A stretch of DNA of 31,668 nt. Source: Coprosoma sp963660615. GTDB taxonomy: Bacteria > Bacillota_I > Bacilli_A > RF39 > UBA660. Where the stretch lies: positions 1-31,668 of the forward strand of contig CAVKYE010000015.1 of assembly GCA_963660615.1 (NCBI GenBank). Direction: 5' to 3'. A program made the translations under genes and the position numbers. Of the stretch, positions 15,112 through 23,293 are shown in pieces. Each line of letters starts with the position of its first letter. The first letter of the stretch is position 1. The notes below the pieces were generated by a model. It was not told the DNA's origin. It ran no database searches and was given only the letters and a program-made list of their open reading frames with translations.

Positions 15112-15645
15112 CTATGTAGTTTTGTGTTTTGTGCTATGTTTTTTTGTTTTTCTAAATGGTTTGGTTAGGTATGCTGATATTAGTAAGATTATGTATGCAA
15201 AATAACTTATTAATATCATCGCTACATAATATAGCCATGTACGATCGAAAATTAAGAAGGCATTTTGAACGTTATAATAATCGATACTGCATAAGGTTAT
15301 AATTATTATGTAAAATATTGCTATGAGAACTATTAATGGAACCATGGTTTTGGTTATTTTTAGTTTTTCTTCTTTTTTTCTTATTAAGTTTAATGATAAT
15401 ATCATATAGAGTATTACTGCAGAGATTCCAGTTATTTTTGCATTTGTGTTTACGCTTATGATTATTAAAATTATTGCTAGCAATTCTGGAGTTATGAATA
15501 TTTTTTTTGCATTTGTTTTGATATATTTCCAAAATTCTTTGGGGTTATATTTTTTATTTTCGAGGATTATTAGTCCTTTTCTATATTTTAATATTTGATA
15601 ACAGATGTATGTTGATAGGGATATGTAGAAAAATATTGGTATCAT
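15112..15645 (-). CDS. Membrane protein between asnB and murE
   Basis: I do not recognise a family with confidence. The 177-residue protein has about five hydrophobic segments, a cytoplasmic-looking loop after the first (YRKGLIILENKKYNPKEFWK), and a basic tail KPFRKTKKHSTKHK. Its ATG overlaps the asnB stop (ATGA), and murE starts 21 bases after its end, so it is tightly co-expressed with both. It recalls the membrane segments fused to Mur ligases in some Bacillota, so a role in anchoring precursor synthesis is a guess. It could also be an unrelated integral membrane protein. Confidence 0.75.
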   Translation of the reverse strand: MIPIFFYISLSTYICYQILKYRKGLIILENKKYNPKEFWKYIKTNAKKIFITPELLAIILIIISVNTNAKITGISAVILYMILSLNLIRKKEEKLKITKTMVPLIVLIAIFYIIIITLCSIDYYNVQNAFLIFDRTWLYYVAMILISYFAYIILLISAYLTKPFRKTKKHSTKHKTT

Positions 15646-17465
15646 TTTTCGCCTCCAAAGTATATGTCATACCATAATAAGAATATATATATGGTCCATA
15701 CTTTTCTACTGTTATCTTTTTTGCCTTTTTTGTGTTCATCTAGAAGTTTGATAATGGCGTTTATGTTAAAGAATTCTCCTGCATTTTCGAAACGTTTTTT
15801 GATTGTGTTGTAAACGTCGTTTTCTTTCATCCATACTCTTATTGGAACTGGGAATCCTAGTTTTTTCTTATCTGATACTTTTGATTCTAATTTTTCGTGA
15901 GCTATATCTCTAAATAGTTTTTTTGTTTTGTATTTGTCTACTTTGTATTTTGTTGGGATATGACTCGCATAGTCTATTAGTGGTTTATCTAGATATGGTA
16001 CTCTTACTTCTAGGGAATTTGCCATACTCATTTTGTCGGCTTTTAATAAGATATCCCCTATTAACCAGAAATTGAAATCAATGTATTGCATTTTTGTTAC
16101 TTCGTCTTTGTCTTTTACTTTTTCGTAGTAAGGGTGGGTTAGTTCTTGAAATCCTTTTGTTGTTGGTTTGTTTGCGAGAATTTTTTTGATTTCTTTTGTA
16201 TCAAAGATGAAAGCATTACCTACAAATCTATCTTCTAGTTTTTTTCCTCGTCTCACTAGGAAGTTTAATCCTCTATGACTTGGGAATATTCCGGCGATGG
16301 TTCCTATTACTTTACGAATTGGATAAGGTATTTTGTAATACCATGGCCATACGAATGATTCTTGATAGATGTTGTAACCACCAAATATTTCGTCGGCTCC
16401 TTCGCCTGATAGTGATACTTTGACGTTTTCACTGGCTAGTTTGGTGACGAAGTAAAGGGCTACGGCTGAGGGATCGGCTAAGGGTTCATCCATGTAATAC
16501 ATGATGTTTGATAGATTTTTGAAATATTCTTCTTTGGTGATTACTTTGCTTATGTTTTCGGTGTTTATTTTTTCTGATAAGTCTTTTGCGTAACTTATTT
16601 CACTGTATTTTTCATTTCCAAAGCCAACTGTAAAGGTTTTATCGACGTCGCTACTGGCTGCTATAAATGATGAGTCTACTCCACTTGATAGGAATGATCC
16701 TACTTCTACATCACTTATTTTATGAGCTTTTATAGAGTCTTTTAGTCTTTCGTCGACTCCTTTTTTCCATTCTTCATAAGTCTTTGTATTATCTTCCTCG
16801 AATTTTATTTCGTAGTATTTTTTTATTTCTAGGTTTCCATCTTTGTATTTTAGATAGTGTCCTGGCATAAGTTTGTAGACGTTTTTGAAAAATGTTTCTT
16901 CTAGGACGCTATACTGAAATGTTAGGTAGTATTCTAGGGCTTTGGTGTTTAGTTCTTTTTTGAAATCTGGGTGGATTAAGAAGCTTTTTATTTCTGAACC
17001 AAATAGTAGGGTATCTTTCATTTTGGCATAGTAAAATGGTTTTATTCCATAGAAATCTCTAGCTGCGAATGTTTCTTTTGTTTTTGTATCATAGATTACA
17101 AAGGCAAACATTCCTCTTAGTTTATCTAGTAAGTTTTCTTGGTATTCTTCGTATCCATGAAGGATTACTTCGGTGTCGGTGTTTGTTTGGAATTTGTGCC
17201 CTTTTTCTATCAAATCTTCTCTTAATGTTTGATAGTTATATATTTCACCGTTAAAGATTATTACTTTGGTTTTGTCTTCGTTATATATTGGTTGAGAACC
17301 GTTATTTAAATCGATGATTGATAGTCTTCTAAATCCTAGGGCTATTGTGTCATCGGTATAGTATCCTTCTGAGTCTGGTCCTCTATGGGCGATTAGGTCC
17401 GCCATTTTTTTTATGTTATCTTTTTTGTCTTTTTCTTTATTTATGTATCCTACAAAGCCACACAT
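15642..17465 (-). CDS. asnB: Glutamine-dependent amidotransferase, AsnB type
   Basis: The 607-residue protein has an N-terminal glutaminase domain beginning MCGFVGYIN, with Cys2 as nucleophile, followed by AHRGPDSEG and FNGEIYNY. The C-terminal ATP-dependent domain has the PP-loop LSSGVDSS and SLSGEGADEIFGGY. I chose the ATG at 17465, since Cys2 must be exposed; AAAGGAGG precedes it. Family members either make asparagine or amidate meso-diaminopimelate in wall precursors (B. subtilis AsnB, corynebacterial LtsA). Being in one operon with a diaminopimelate-type murE favours the second role, but this is inference. Its length suits the wall-active enzymes. The promoter is at 17497-17525. Confidence 0.93.
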   Translation of the reverse strand: MCGFVGYINKEKDKKDNIKKMADLIAHRGPDSEGYYTDDTIALGFRRLSIIDLNNGSQPIYNEDKTKVIIFNGEIYNYQTLREDLIEKGHKFQTNTDTEVILHGYEEYQENLLDKLRGMFAFVIYDTKTKETFAARDFYGIKPFYYAKMKDTLLFGSEIKSFLIHPDFKKELNTKALEYYLTFQYSVLEETFFKNVYKLMPGHYLKYKDGNLEIKKYYEIKFEEDNTKTYEEWKKGVDERLKDSIKAHKISDVEVGSFLSSGVDSSFIAASSDVDKTFTVGFGNEKYSEISYAKDLSEKINTENISKVITKEEYFKNLSNIMYYMDEPLADPSAVALYFVTKLASENVKVSLSGEGADEIFGGYNIYQESFVWPWYYKIPYPIRKVIGTIAGIFPSHRGLNFLVRRGKKLEDRFVGNAFIFDTKEIKKILANKPTTKGFQELTHPYYEKVKDKDEVTKMQYIDFNFWLIGDILLKADKMSMANSLEVRVPYLDKPLIDYASHIPTKYKVDKYKTKKLFRDIAHEKLESKVSDKKKLGFPVPIRVWMKENDVYNTIKKRFENAGEFFNINAIIKLLDEHKKGKKDNSRKVWTIYIFLLWYDIYFGGEK

Positions 17466-17496
17466 ATTAATGCCTCCTTTAGACTTTTCTATATCC

Positions 17497-17525
17497 ATTT
17501 TACCACATTATATAACATTTAACAA
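17497..17525 (-). promoter_or_regulatory. Promoter of the asnB-murE operon
   Basis: Minus strand TTGTTA (17525-17520), 17-base spacer, TAAAAT (17502-17497). The context GTGGTAAAAT also occurs at the glucosaminidase promoter (19359-19387). It lies directly behind the RDD-gene terminator and leaves a leader of about 25 bases. Confidence 0.7.
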
Positions 17526-17551
17526 GAAAAAAGCGACACCTATATGGTATC
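17526..17551 (-). terminator. Terminator of the RDD gene
   Basis: Minus strand GATACC (17551-17546) pairs with GGTGTC (17540-17535, one G-U), then GC and a T-run. The TAG stop of the gene (17551-17553) abuts the stem. Confidence 0.65.
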
Positions 17552-18558
17552 TATCTTTCGTTTGTTACGACTGTTTTGGTTAGGATGTCTTTTAGGGTTT
17601 GGTTATATGGGGTCACAAAGCAAATGAGGCTTCCAAATAGTACGGCGTTTTCTATTAATGAGCAGAAAATTCTTCTTACTGAGCACCAAAATGAGATATA
17701 GTTTCCTTCCATGGTACGTACTTTTATTCCGCATAGTAATTTTCCGATGGTTCCACCATATTTACTTTCCATATGTGGATAGTAGCAGATGATGATAATT
17801 ATCATTATTACGGTGAAGATTATGCTTATTATGTTTAGAATTTGACTTTGGTTTTGATGGGATATTGTGTAGGTGTTTATCCATGCTAGTCCAAATTTTG
17901 CAGCTAGTGCGATGGCGTATATAAAAGCGGTATCTATTAGGTATGCGATTATTCTAATGAAGGGGTTAGCGCTTTTTACGTTTTCGTAGATTGTGCCATA
18001 ACTTTTGTTGGTGACATATGTTTTGGTTAAAATATCGCTAAGGGACTGTTTCTTTTTTGTGAATATGATTAGTATATATCCCAAAAATAGGGTTAGAATA
18101 TTTAATATTCTTAAGAGATTACGGAAAAATGCTTGTTTTAATGTTATTGGGTTATCTTCTTTGTCGATGACTTCTATACTAAGAAGCTTTTCACCATATG
18201 TCCCCATTTGTTTTGAGTACTGGGTAATGGTGCAGTAAAATAGGTAAATTAGTGGTGATATGATTATGGGCCAGGTTAGGTTTAATGGAAGGTTATTTTG
18301 GTTTAATGTGGTTATATCGTATCCTTTTATGTATAGATTTATTAGGAAAATAAGGGTTGTGATGATGTTTAATATGAGAATGTCGATGCTGGTGGCGGCT
18401 GTTCTTTTTATGAGTCCAGCGTATTTGCTTTGTGTTTTTTCTTTTCCTTTGTAGTGCTCGAATACTTTGTTTATTTCACTAAAGTCGTATCCACAGTAAG
18501 GACATTTATTTTCGTTTTTGTTTACTAATCTTCCACATTTTGGGCATCCTTTTTCCAT
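17551..18558 (-). CDS. Zinc-ribbon protein with two RDD membrane domains
   Basis: The 335-residue membrane protein starts with a zinc ribbon: CPKCG (5-9) and CPYCG (19-23). Two RDD-family domains of three to four helices each follow, beginning at AGLIKRTAATSIDILIL (about 48) and NPFIRIIAYLIDTAFIY (about 198), with the characteristic Arg and Asp. RDD proteins are of poorly known function, some linked to ion exchange. The first domain contains GTYGEKLLSIEV and the second GGTIGKLLCGIKV, so it is an internal duplication. AAAGGAGC precedes the ATG. It lies directly behind the glucosaminidase terminator, with no obvious promoter between, so it may depend on read-through. Confidence 0.85.
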   Translation of the reverse strand: MEKGCPKCGRLVNKNENKCPYCGYDFSEINKVFEHYKGKEKTQSKYAGLIKRTAATSIDILILNIITTLIFLINLYIKGYDITTLNQNNLPLNLTWPIIISPLIYLFYCTITQYSKQMGTYGEKLLSIEVIDKEDNPITLKQAFFRNLLRILNILTLFLGYILIIFTKKKQSLSDILTKTYVTNKSYGTIYENVKSANPFIRIIAYLIDTAFIYAIALAAKFGLAWINTYTISHQNQSQILNIISIIFTVIMIIIIICYYPHMESKYGGTIGKLLCGIKVRTMEGNYISFWCSVRRIFCSLIENAVLFGSLICFVTPYNQTLKDILTKTVVTNER

Positions 18559-18582
18559 TTTATACAGCTCCTTTTATAATTT

Positions 18583-18606
18583 AAAAAGTAAACAATGATG
18601 TTTACT
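18583..18606 (-). terminator. Terminator after the first glucosaminidase-like gene
   Basis: AGTAAACA (18606-18599 on the minus strand) pairs with TGTTTACT (18594-18587) around TCAT, then Ts. The TAG stop (18605-18607) overlaps the stem. Confidence 0.85.
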
Positions 18607-19333
18607 AACTATTTTTGATATTATTCATATATACGTTTACTTTTGCAGACCATGTTTGGCTGGCAGCGTATTTTTTATTCATTTGTTCGGCGGTTGTTAG
18701 TCCTTTATCGAAGTAGTTTATTTTTATGTTGTAGATAAAGGCTTTGATGCCTGCTTCTAGACTTTCAAATGATGAATATGATGTACCATTACATTTTGTG
18801 GTGCTGCCACCTTTCATTCCTCCTACATTGTTGCATTGTTTTACATTGGTACTACAATTCCATTTGCATCCTGTTTCGTGAAGGCTTATTGCGGTTACTA
18901 GATATGGATTAACTCCATATTCTAATGAATATTTTGCATACAGATTTCCTGTGCCTTTTAGGGTACTATTTAATGATTTGTCTAGTTTTGCTACTAGTTG
19001 GCTCATGGTAAGTCCATCATAGACGATTGGGTCTGTTACTACGGGAGTTTCTTCTTGCTTTGTTTTTACTTCTTCTACAGTTTGTGTTTCTTCTGTTTGT
19101 ATTTCTTCTTTTGTTTCTTCTACTACTGGGGTTGCTATGGCTAGATCAACGTTTGAAGCTGCCTCTGCGGCTTCTGAAGAATCGTTTACTGTTTCTGTTG
19201 TGTTTGCAAGTTCATTTTGTTTTTGGGTTTCATAGACAGTGTTATCAACTGCCATTTCTATAAAGTGAGGTGTGACTATCATCGCAATGAGTCCAAAAAG
19301 GATAACTGCGACTACCATTGTATTTGGTTTCAT
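18605..19333 (-). CDS. Secreted cysteine-rich glucosaminidase-like protein A
   Basis: The 242-residue protein has an N-terminal membrane anchor or signal (about 5-25), a Glu/Thr-rich linker (about 30-105) and a C-terminal domain like mannosyl-glycoprotein endo-beta-N-acetylglucosaminidase (peptidoglycan hydrolase). The catalytic Glu is probably in ISLHETG. NNVGGMKGG and TWSAKVNVYMNNI fit the family. Four cysteines (C-x3-C-x6-C-x13-C) surround the active site and recur in its neighbour. The ATG at 19333 follows AGGAG at eight bases; the promoter at 19359-19387 excludes a start at 19387. It is a paralogue of the next gene, 68 percent or so similar by eye in the last 120 residues. The exact enzymatic activity is inferred. 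Confidence 0.85.
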   Translation of the reverse strand: MKPNTMVVAVILFGLIAMIVTPHFIEMAVDNTVYETQKQNELANTTETVNDSSEAAEAASNVDLAIATPVVEETKEEIQTEETQTVEEVKTKQEETPVVTDPIVYDGLTMSQLVAKLDKSLNSTLKGTGNLYAKYSLEYGVNPYLVTAISLHETGCKWNCSTNVKQCNNVGGMKGGSTTKCNGTSYSSFESLEAGIKAFIYNIKINYFDKGLTTAEQMNKKYAASQTWSAKVNVYMNNIKNS

Positions 19334-19358
19334 TTGCATCTCTCCTACGTTACTTTTA

Positions 19359-19387
19359 ATTTTACCACAGGTTTTTTGATACGTCAA
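19359..19387 (-). promoter_or_regulatory. Promoter of glucosaminidase-like gene A
   Basis: Minus strand TTGACG (19387-19382), 17-base spacer, TAAAAT (19364-19359), 25 bases before the chosen ATG. Confidence 0.8.
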
Positions 19388-19477
19388 ATTGGAATATTTG
19401 TGAATTTTATTAGTTGTTTGATATTGTTTTTGTTTGGTTTCTAGGGATTTTGATTTTTTACTTTGAAATTTTTTTAC

Positions 19478-19500
19478 AAAAAAAAGGCTATTTTGCCTTT
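19478..19500 (-). terminator. Terminator after glucosaminidase-like gene B
   Basis: AAAGGC (19500-19495) pairs with GCCTTT (19488-19483) around AAAATA, followed by a T-run. The TAG stop (19488-19490) is at the loop edge. Confidence 0.85.
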
Positions 19501-20216
19501 ATTGAATTTATGTAAGCATTAACTTGTGAAGCCCAGGTTTGGCTTGCGGCATATTTTGATGCCATAGCATCAGCGGTTGTTAGTCCCTGTGATGTGTAGT
19601 TACGGTAAAGGTTTTGCATGTATGCTCTGATTCCTTCTTCTAGGCTTGAGAAACTTGCATAACTTCCTCCGTTACATTTGGTATCACTTCCGCCTTTCAT
19701 TCCACCAACGTTGTTACACTCTTTTAATAGTGTACTGCATTCTCCGGCGCAACCGGTTTCATGCATGACGATGGCAACGGCTAGATATGGGTCTACTCCA
19801 AGTTCTACCGCATATGATGCAAAGGTATATCCTTGCCCTGAAATTGTTGAATGTAAGGTTCTATCTAGTTTATCTGATAGTTCTCCTAATGTCATTCCTT
19901 CATAAACAATTTCATTTTTCTTAGCCTCTGCTTCTTCTTGTTTTTGCTCTTGTTCTGTTTGTGCTTCTGCTACTGATACGGTTTTTATTGTTTCGGTATT
20001 TTCCGTTTTAATAGCTAAGCTATTTGTATTTTTATTAAGCTCTGCGGTTGCAGGTTTAATATTTAGTTTACTGTCTTTTAAGGCAGTTTTATTTATACTT
20101 ACATATTCATTTTTACTACTTAGAGCAATTATTGTCTTTCCAAATATGGTTCCGACAAGTATTAATATAGTTATGGCTACTAGGGTAGCCTTAACCGACT
20201 CTGCTGTTTTCATCAT
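19488..20216 (-). CDS. Secreted cysteine-rich glucosaminidase-like protein B
   Basis: A 242-residue paralogue of the preceding protein with the same layout: a membrane segment (about 9-28), a linker rich in Glu, Thr and Gln (about 45-110), and a C-terminal glucosaminidase-like domain (about 115-242) with MHETG, NNVGGMKGG and TWASQVNAYINSI. The four cysteines have the same spacing as in protein A (C-x3-C-x6-C-x13-C), which suggests two disulfides or a bound metal. Two ATGs in a row (20216, 20213) follow AGGAGAGGG; either may be used. It has its own promoter and terminator, so the pair is a tandem duplication under separate control. Confidence 0.85.
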   Translation of the reverse strand: MMKTAESVKATLVAITILILVGTIFGKTIIALSSKNEYVSINKTALKDSKLNIKPATAELNKNTNSLAIKTENTETIKTVSVAEAQTEQEQKQEEAEAKKNEIVYEGMTLGELSDKLDRTLHSTISGQGYTFASYAVELGVDPYLAVAIVMHETGCAGECSTLLKECNNVGGMKGGSDTKCNGGSYASFSSLEEGIRAYMQNLYRNYTSQGLTTADAMASKYAASQTWASQVNAYINSIKAK

Positions 20217-20251
20217 TCACCCTCTCCTGCTTCAAATCGAAAACATTTGGT

Positions 20252-20280
20252 ATTTTAGCAAACTTTTTTGTTTCTGTCAA
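20252..20280 (-). promoter_or_regulatory. Promoter of glucosaminidase-like gene B
   Basis: Minus strand TTGACA (20280-20275), 17-base spacer, TAAAAT (20257-20252). Confidence 0.82.
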
Positions 20281-20366
20281 ATTGAGATTAATTTTGACTG
20301 GTGTTTTTGTTGTTTATGCCTACTTATAATATATGATTATATGGGTATTTTTATACTATTTTTATA

Positions 20367-20394
20367 TTTAAAAAGTAAGTTTTTAACTTACTTT
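20367..20394 (-). terminator. Terminator of the sortase gene
   Basis: AAAGTAAGTT (20394-20385 on the minus strand) pairs perfectly with AACTTACTTT (20381-20372), then Ts. The TAA stop (20393-20395) overlaps the stem base. Confidence 0.85.
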
Positions 20395-21007
20395 ATTGGA
20401 GTTCGGCTACATATATTGTTTGTTTTGTGTCATCGTCTTTGGTACAGGTTATCATAGTTAGGGTTGTTTTGTTTTTGTTTCTATATATTGTGACGTCTCC
20501 GTCTTTGGTATCATCATAAATATTTACTATTTTATAGACATATGTTTTGTTTTTATAGATGATTGTGGCTAGATCTCCTTTGTTTAGTTGGTATAGGTGT
20601 TTGAAGTATCCTAAATAACTGCTTCCTGAGTGAGCAACTAGAATGGTGTTGCCGTTTTTTTCATCGGGATAATTGGATGGCGCTAGTAGGGTTACATTTT
20701 TTGAGACGTTGTTATCGGGGTTGTCTTTGTCATAGAATCCTTGTTCTAGGTTTATTTTATCTATTTTTAACACGCCTAAATAGCCTCCTGCTTTTGTTTC
20801 TTCTTTGGTTTCTATTTCAGCTGTGGCAATGTTTTGAGGTGTGTTGTCTACTTTTTCTCCGTTTGTTTCTGAAAATAATGATACTTGGATTTTTTCATAG
20901 GCTTTGTCTTTTTTTCCAGTAAAGTAGTCACCCGTTACTAGAAAAAGGCCTAGGAAGACTAGGGAAAAACTGATTATTACGATTGTTCTATTGCTTAAAT
21001 TTTTCAT
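20393..21007 (-). CDS. Sortase family transpeptidase
   Basis: The 204-residue membrane-anchored enzyme joins surface proteins carrying an LPxTG-like signal to the wall or to each other. A hydrophobic anchor spans about 8-27. The sortase fold begins at GYLGVLKIDKINLEQGFY (about 75-92). His126 lies in ILVAHSG and Cys188 in LTMITC. The position of the catalytic Arg, usually just before a IFVA-like strand, is Gln196 (TKQTIYVAEL). No protein with a sorting signal is visible in the window. AGGAGTATTCAA precedes the ATG. It is divergent from clpB, with a promoter at 21030-21058, and monocistronic. Confidence 0.9.
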   Translation of the reverse strand: MKNLSNRTIVIISFSLVFLGLFLVTGDYFTGKKDKAYEKIQVSLFSETNGEKVDNTPQNIATAEIETKEETKAGGYLGVLKIDKINLEQGFYDKDNPDNNVSKNVTLLAPSNYPDEKNGNTILVAHSGSSYLGYFKHLYQLNKGDLATIIYKNKTYVYKIVNIYDDTKDGDVTIYRNKNKTTLTMITCTKDDDTKQTIYVAELQ

Positions 21008-21029
21008 TTGAATACTCCTATCTAGGTTT

Positions 21030-21058
21030 AGTATAACAAAAAATTCTTTTGGTGTCTA
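21030..21058 (-). promoter_or_regulatory. Sortase promoter
   Basis: Minus strand TAGACA (21058-21053), 17-base spacer, TATACT (21035-21030), divergent from the clpB promoter. Confidence 0.7.
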
Positions 21059-21078
21059 CTTTATTTTTTTGTCGTTTT

Positions 21079-21119
21079 CTAGCACTCTCTATTGACAAGT
21101 GCTAGAAGAGTGGTATAAT
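21079..21119 (+). promoter_or_regulatory. clpB promoter with CIRCE operator
   Basis: TTGACA (21092-21097), 16-base spacer, TATAAT (21114-21119). Overlapping the -35 is CTAGCACTC (21079-21087), nine bases, AAGTGCTAG (21097-21105), close to the CIRCE consensus TTAGCACTC-N9-GAGTGCTAA. The arms extend to a perfect ten-base repeat, TTCTAGCACT and AGTGCTAGAA. Binding by the heat-shock repressor HrcA is therefore very likely. Confidence 0.92.
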
Positions 21120-21145
21120 GAATATAGTTGAAAGGAGGAATTTTT

Positions 21146-23257
21146 ATGAATGGACAAAATGGATATGAAGAAAATTTACAAAATCCACTTGAAAAGTATG
21201 GTAGGGATATTGTTAAAGATGTCAAGGATGGAAAGATTGATCCTGTTATTGGCAGGGATGATGAGATCAGAAGTATAAGCCGTATTTTATCAAGAAAAAC
21301 TAAGAATAATCCGGTTTTAATTGGTGAACCTGGTGTTGGTAAAACGGCTATTATTGAGGGCCTTGCTAATAGGATTGTTAAGGGGGATGTTCCTAGTAGT
21401 CTTAAGAATAAGAGGATTTGGGAACTTGATCTTGGTGCTTTGATTGCCGGCGCTAAGTATAGAGGTGAATTTGAGGATAGACTTAAGGCTGTTTTGAAAG
21501 AGGTTAAGAATTCTGACGGCGAGATTATTATGTTTATTGATGAGATTCATATGATTGTTGGTGCGGGTGCTTTGGAAGGTGCTATGGATGCTGGCAATAT
21601 GCTTAAGCCTATGCTTGCCCGTGGGGAGATTCATTGTATTGGAGCTACTACGTTGAATGAGTATCGTAAGTATATTGAGAAGGATGGAGCTTTGGAACGT
21701 AGGTTTCAAAAGGTTATGGTTAAGGAACCTAATGTGACTGATACAATTACGATTTTAAGAGGTTTGAAATCTAGATTTGAGGTTTATCATGGGGTTTCTA
21801 TTAAGGATAATGCTTTAGTAGCAGCGGCTACTTTGTCTGACAGGTATATTACTGATAGGTTTCTTCCGGATAAGGCTATTGATTTAGTTGATGAGGCTTG
21901 TGCGACTATTAAGGTTCAGATGGAGTCTGTGCCTACTTCTCTTGATTCTTTGACTCGTAAAATTATGCAGCTTGAGGTTGAAAAGAAGGCTATTAGTAAG
22001 GAAACTGATGATATCTCTTTAAATCGTATTTCTGTTATTGATAAGAAATTGTCTGAACTTAAGGAAAAGGAAAGTTCTTTGAGGAAGGACTGGGAAAATG
22101 AGAAGGATATTAATAATAAGATTTCTAAGAAAAAAGAGGAAATTGAAAAGGCTCAAAGTCAGTTAGAGTATGCTGAGAGTATGTATGATTTGGAGACGGT
22201 TGCTAGGCTTCAACATGGTGTTATTCCGGCTTTGAAAAAGGAACTTAATTCTCTTAAACAAAGTAATAAATCTTCTATTTTGAGTGATACGGTTGATGAT
22301 GAGTCTATTGCGAGTATTGTTTCTAAATGGACTAATGTTCCGGTTAGTAAGCTTGTTGGTGGAGAAAGAGAAAAACTTCTTCACTTGGAGGAAAATTTGA
22401 AAAGGCGTGTTAAGGGACAGGATGAGGCTATTCATTTGGTAAGTGAGGCGATTATTAGAGCTAGGGCTGGTATTAAGGATCCTAATAGACCTATTGGTTC
22501 GTTTATCTTTTTAGGTCCTACTGGTGTTGGTAAGACTGAGGTTGCGAAATCGCTTGCTTTTGAACTTTTTGATGATGAAAGACATATGGTTAGGATTGAT
22601 ATGAGTGAGTATATGGAGAGCCATTCTGTGGCTAGGCTTATTGGTTCTCCTCCTGGATATGTTGGTTATGATGATGGTGGTCAATTGACTGAGGCTGTTA
22701 GAAGGAATCCTTATAGTATTGTTTTGTTTGATGAGATTGAAAAGGCTCATAAGGATGTTTTTAATATTTTACTTCAAATTTTAGATGATGGCCGTATTAC
22801 TGATTCTCAAGGAAGGACGGTTGACTTTAAGAATACTATTATTATTATGACTTCTAATTTGGGTAGTCAATATATTTTGGAGAATAAGGATTCTAATCTT
22901 GTTTTGGGTGAGTTAAATAAGACGTTTAAGCCTGAATTTATTAATAGAATTGATGAAATTATTATATTTAATAGTTTATCTAAGGATACTGTTTATGAGA
23001 TTTTGGATAAGATTATTAAGGAAATTGAGTTTAGACTTGTGGATAAAAGGCTTAAACTTCATCTTACTAATAAGGCTAAGGATTATATTGTGGAAAACTC
23101 TTATGATGAGAATTTTGGAGCAAGACCTATTAAAAGGTATGTAAGCCGTAACATTGAGACTTTGATTGCAAAGGCGATTATTGAAAATAAGCTTAAGTTT
23201 AATCAGACTATTAATATTGATGTTGTAAATGATGAGTTTGTTATTTCTGATAATTAA
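21146..23257 (+). CDS. clpB: ClpB-type disaggregase lacking the N domain
   Basis: This AAA+ chaperone pulls proteins out of aggregates together with DnaK. The 703-residue protein has AAA1 with GEPGVGKT (60-67) and FIDEIH, a coiled-coil middle domain (about 260-385, LEVEKKAISKE...) and AAA2 with GPTGVGKT and FDEIEKAHKDV. Full ClpB has about 860 residues; the first 150 (substrate-binding N domain) are missing, and the protein begins near PLEKYGRDI. The long middle domain favours ClpB over ClpC/ClpE, and no ClpP-binding loop was recognised. The ATG at 21146 has AAAGGAGG seven bases upstream; a TTG at 21128 lies before that site. CIRCE control indicates heat induction. Confidence 0.92.
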   Translation: MNGQNGYEENLQNPLEKYGRDIVKDVKDGKIDPVIGRDDEIRSISRILSRKTKNNPVLIGEPGVGKTAIIEGLANRIVKGDVPSSLKNKRIWELDLGALIAGAKYRGEFEDRLKAVLKEVKNSDGEIIMFIDEIHMIVGAGALEGAMDAGNMLKPMLARGEIHCIGATTLNEYRKYIEKDGALERRFQKVMVKEPNVTDTITILRGLKSRFEVYHGVSIKDNALVAAATLSDRYITDRFLPDKAIDLVDEACATIKVQMESVPTSLDSLTRKIMQLEVEKKAISKETDDISLNRISVIDKKLSELKEKESSLRKDWENEKDINNKISKKKEEIEKAQSQLEYAESMYDLETVARLQHGVIPALKKELNSLKQSNKSSILSDTVDDESIASIVSKWTNVPVSKLVGGEREKLLHLEENLKRRVKGQDEAIHLVSEAIIRARAGIKDPNRPIGSFIFLGPTGVGKTEVAKSLAFELFDDERHMVRIDMSEYMESHSVARLIGSPPGYVGYDDGGQLTEAVRRNPYSIVLFDEIEKAHKDVFNILLQILDDGRITDSQGRTVDFKNTIIIMTSNLGSQYILENKDSNLVLGELNKTFKPEFINRIDEIIIFNSLSKDTVYEILDKIIKEIEFRLVDKRLKLHLTNKAKDYIVENSYDENFGARPIKRYVSRNIETLIAKAIIENKLKFNQTINIDVVNDEFVISDN

Positions 23258-23287
23258 TTGACACTGTGGATTTATATACACTATAAT
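23258..23287 (+). promoter_or_regulatory. Promoter directly behind clpB
   Basis: Perfect TTGACA (23258-23263) and TATAAT (23282-23287) with an 18-base spacer. The -35 begins at the first base after the clpB stop. No protein gene follows on the plus strand. Confidence 0.85.
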
Positions 23288-23293
23288 GTAATT

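Noticed and set aside
15272..15532. Second minus-strand frame inside the small membrane protein gene
   Set aside because: Asn/Lys-rich, no ribosome site, and it overlaps a frame that is coupled to asnB and murE.
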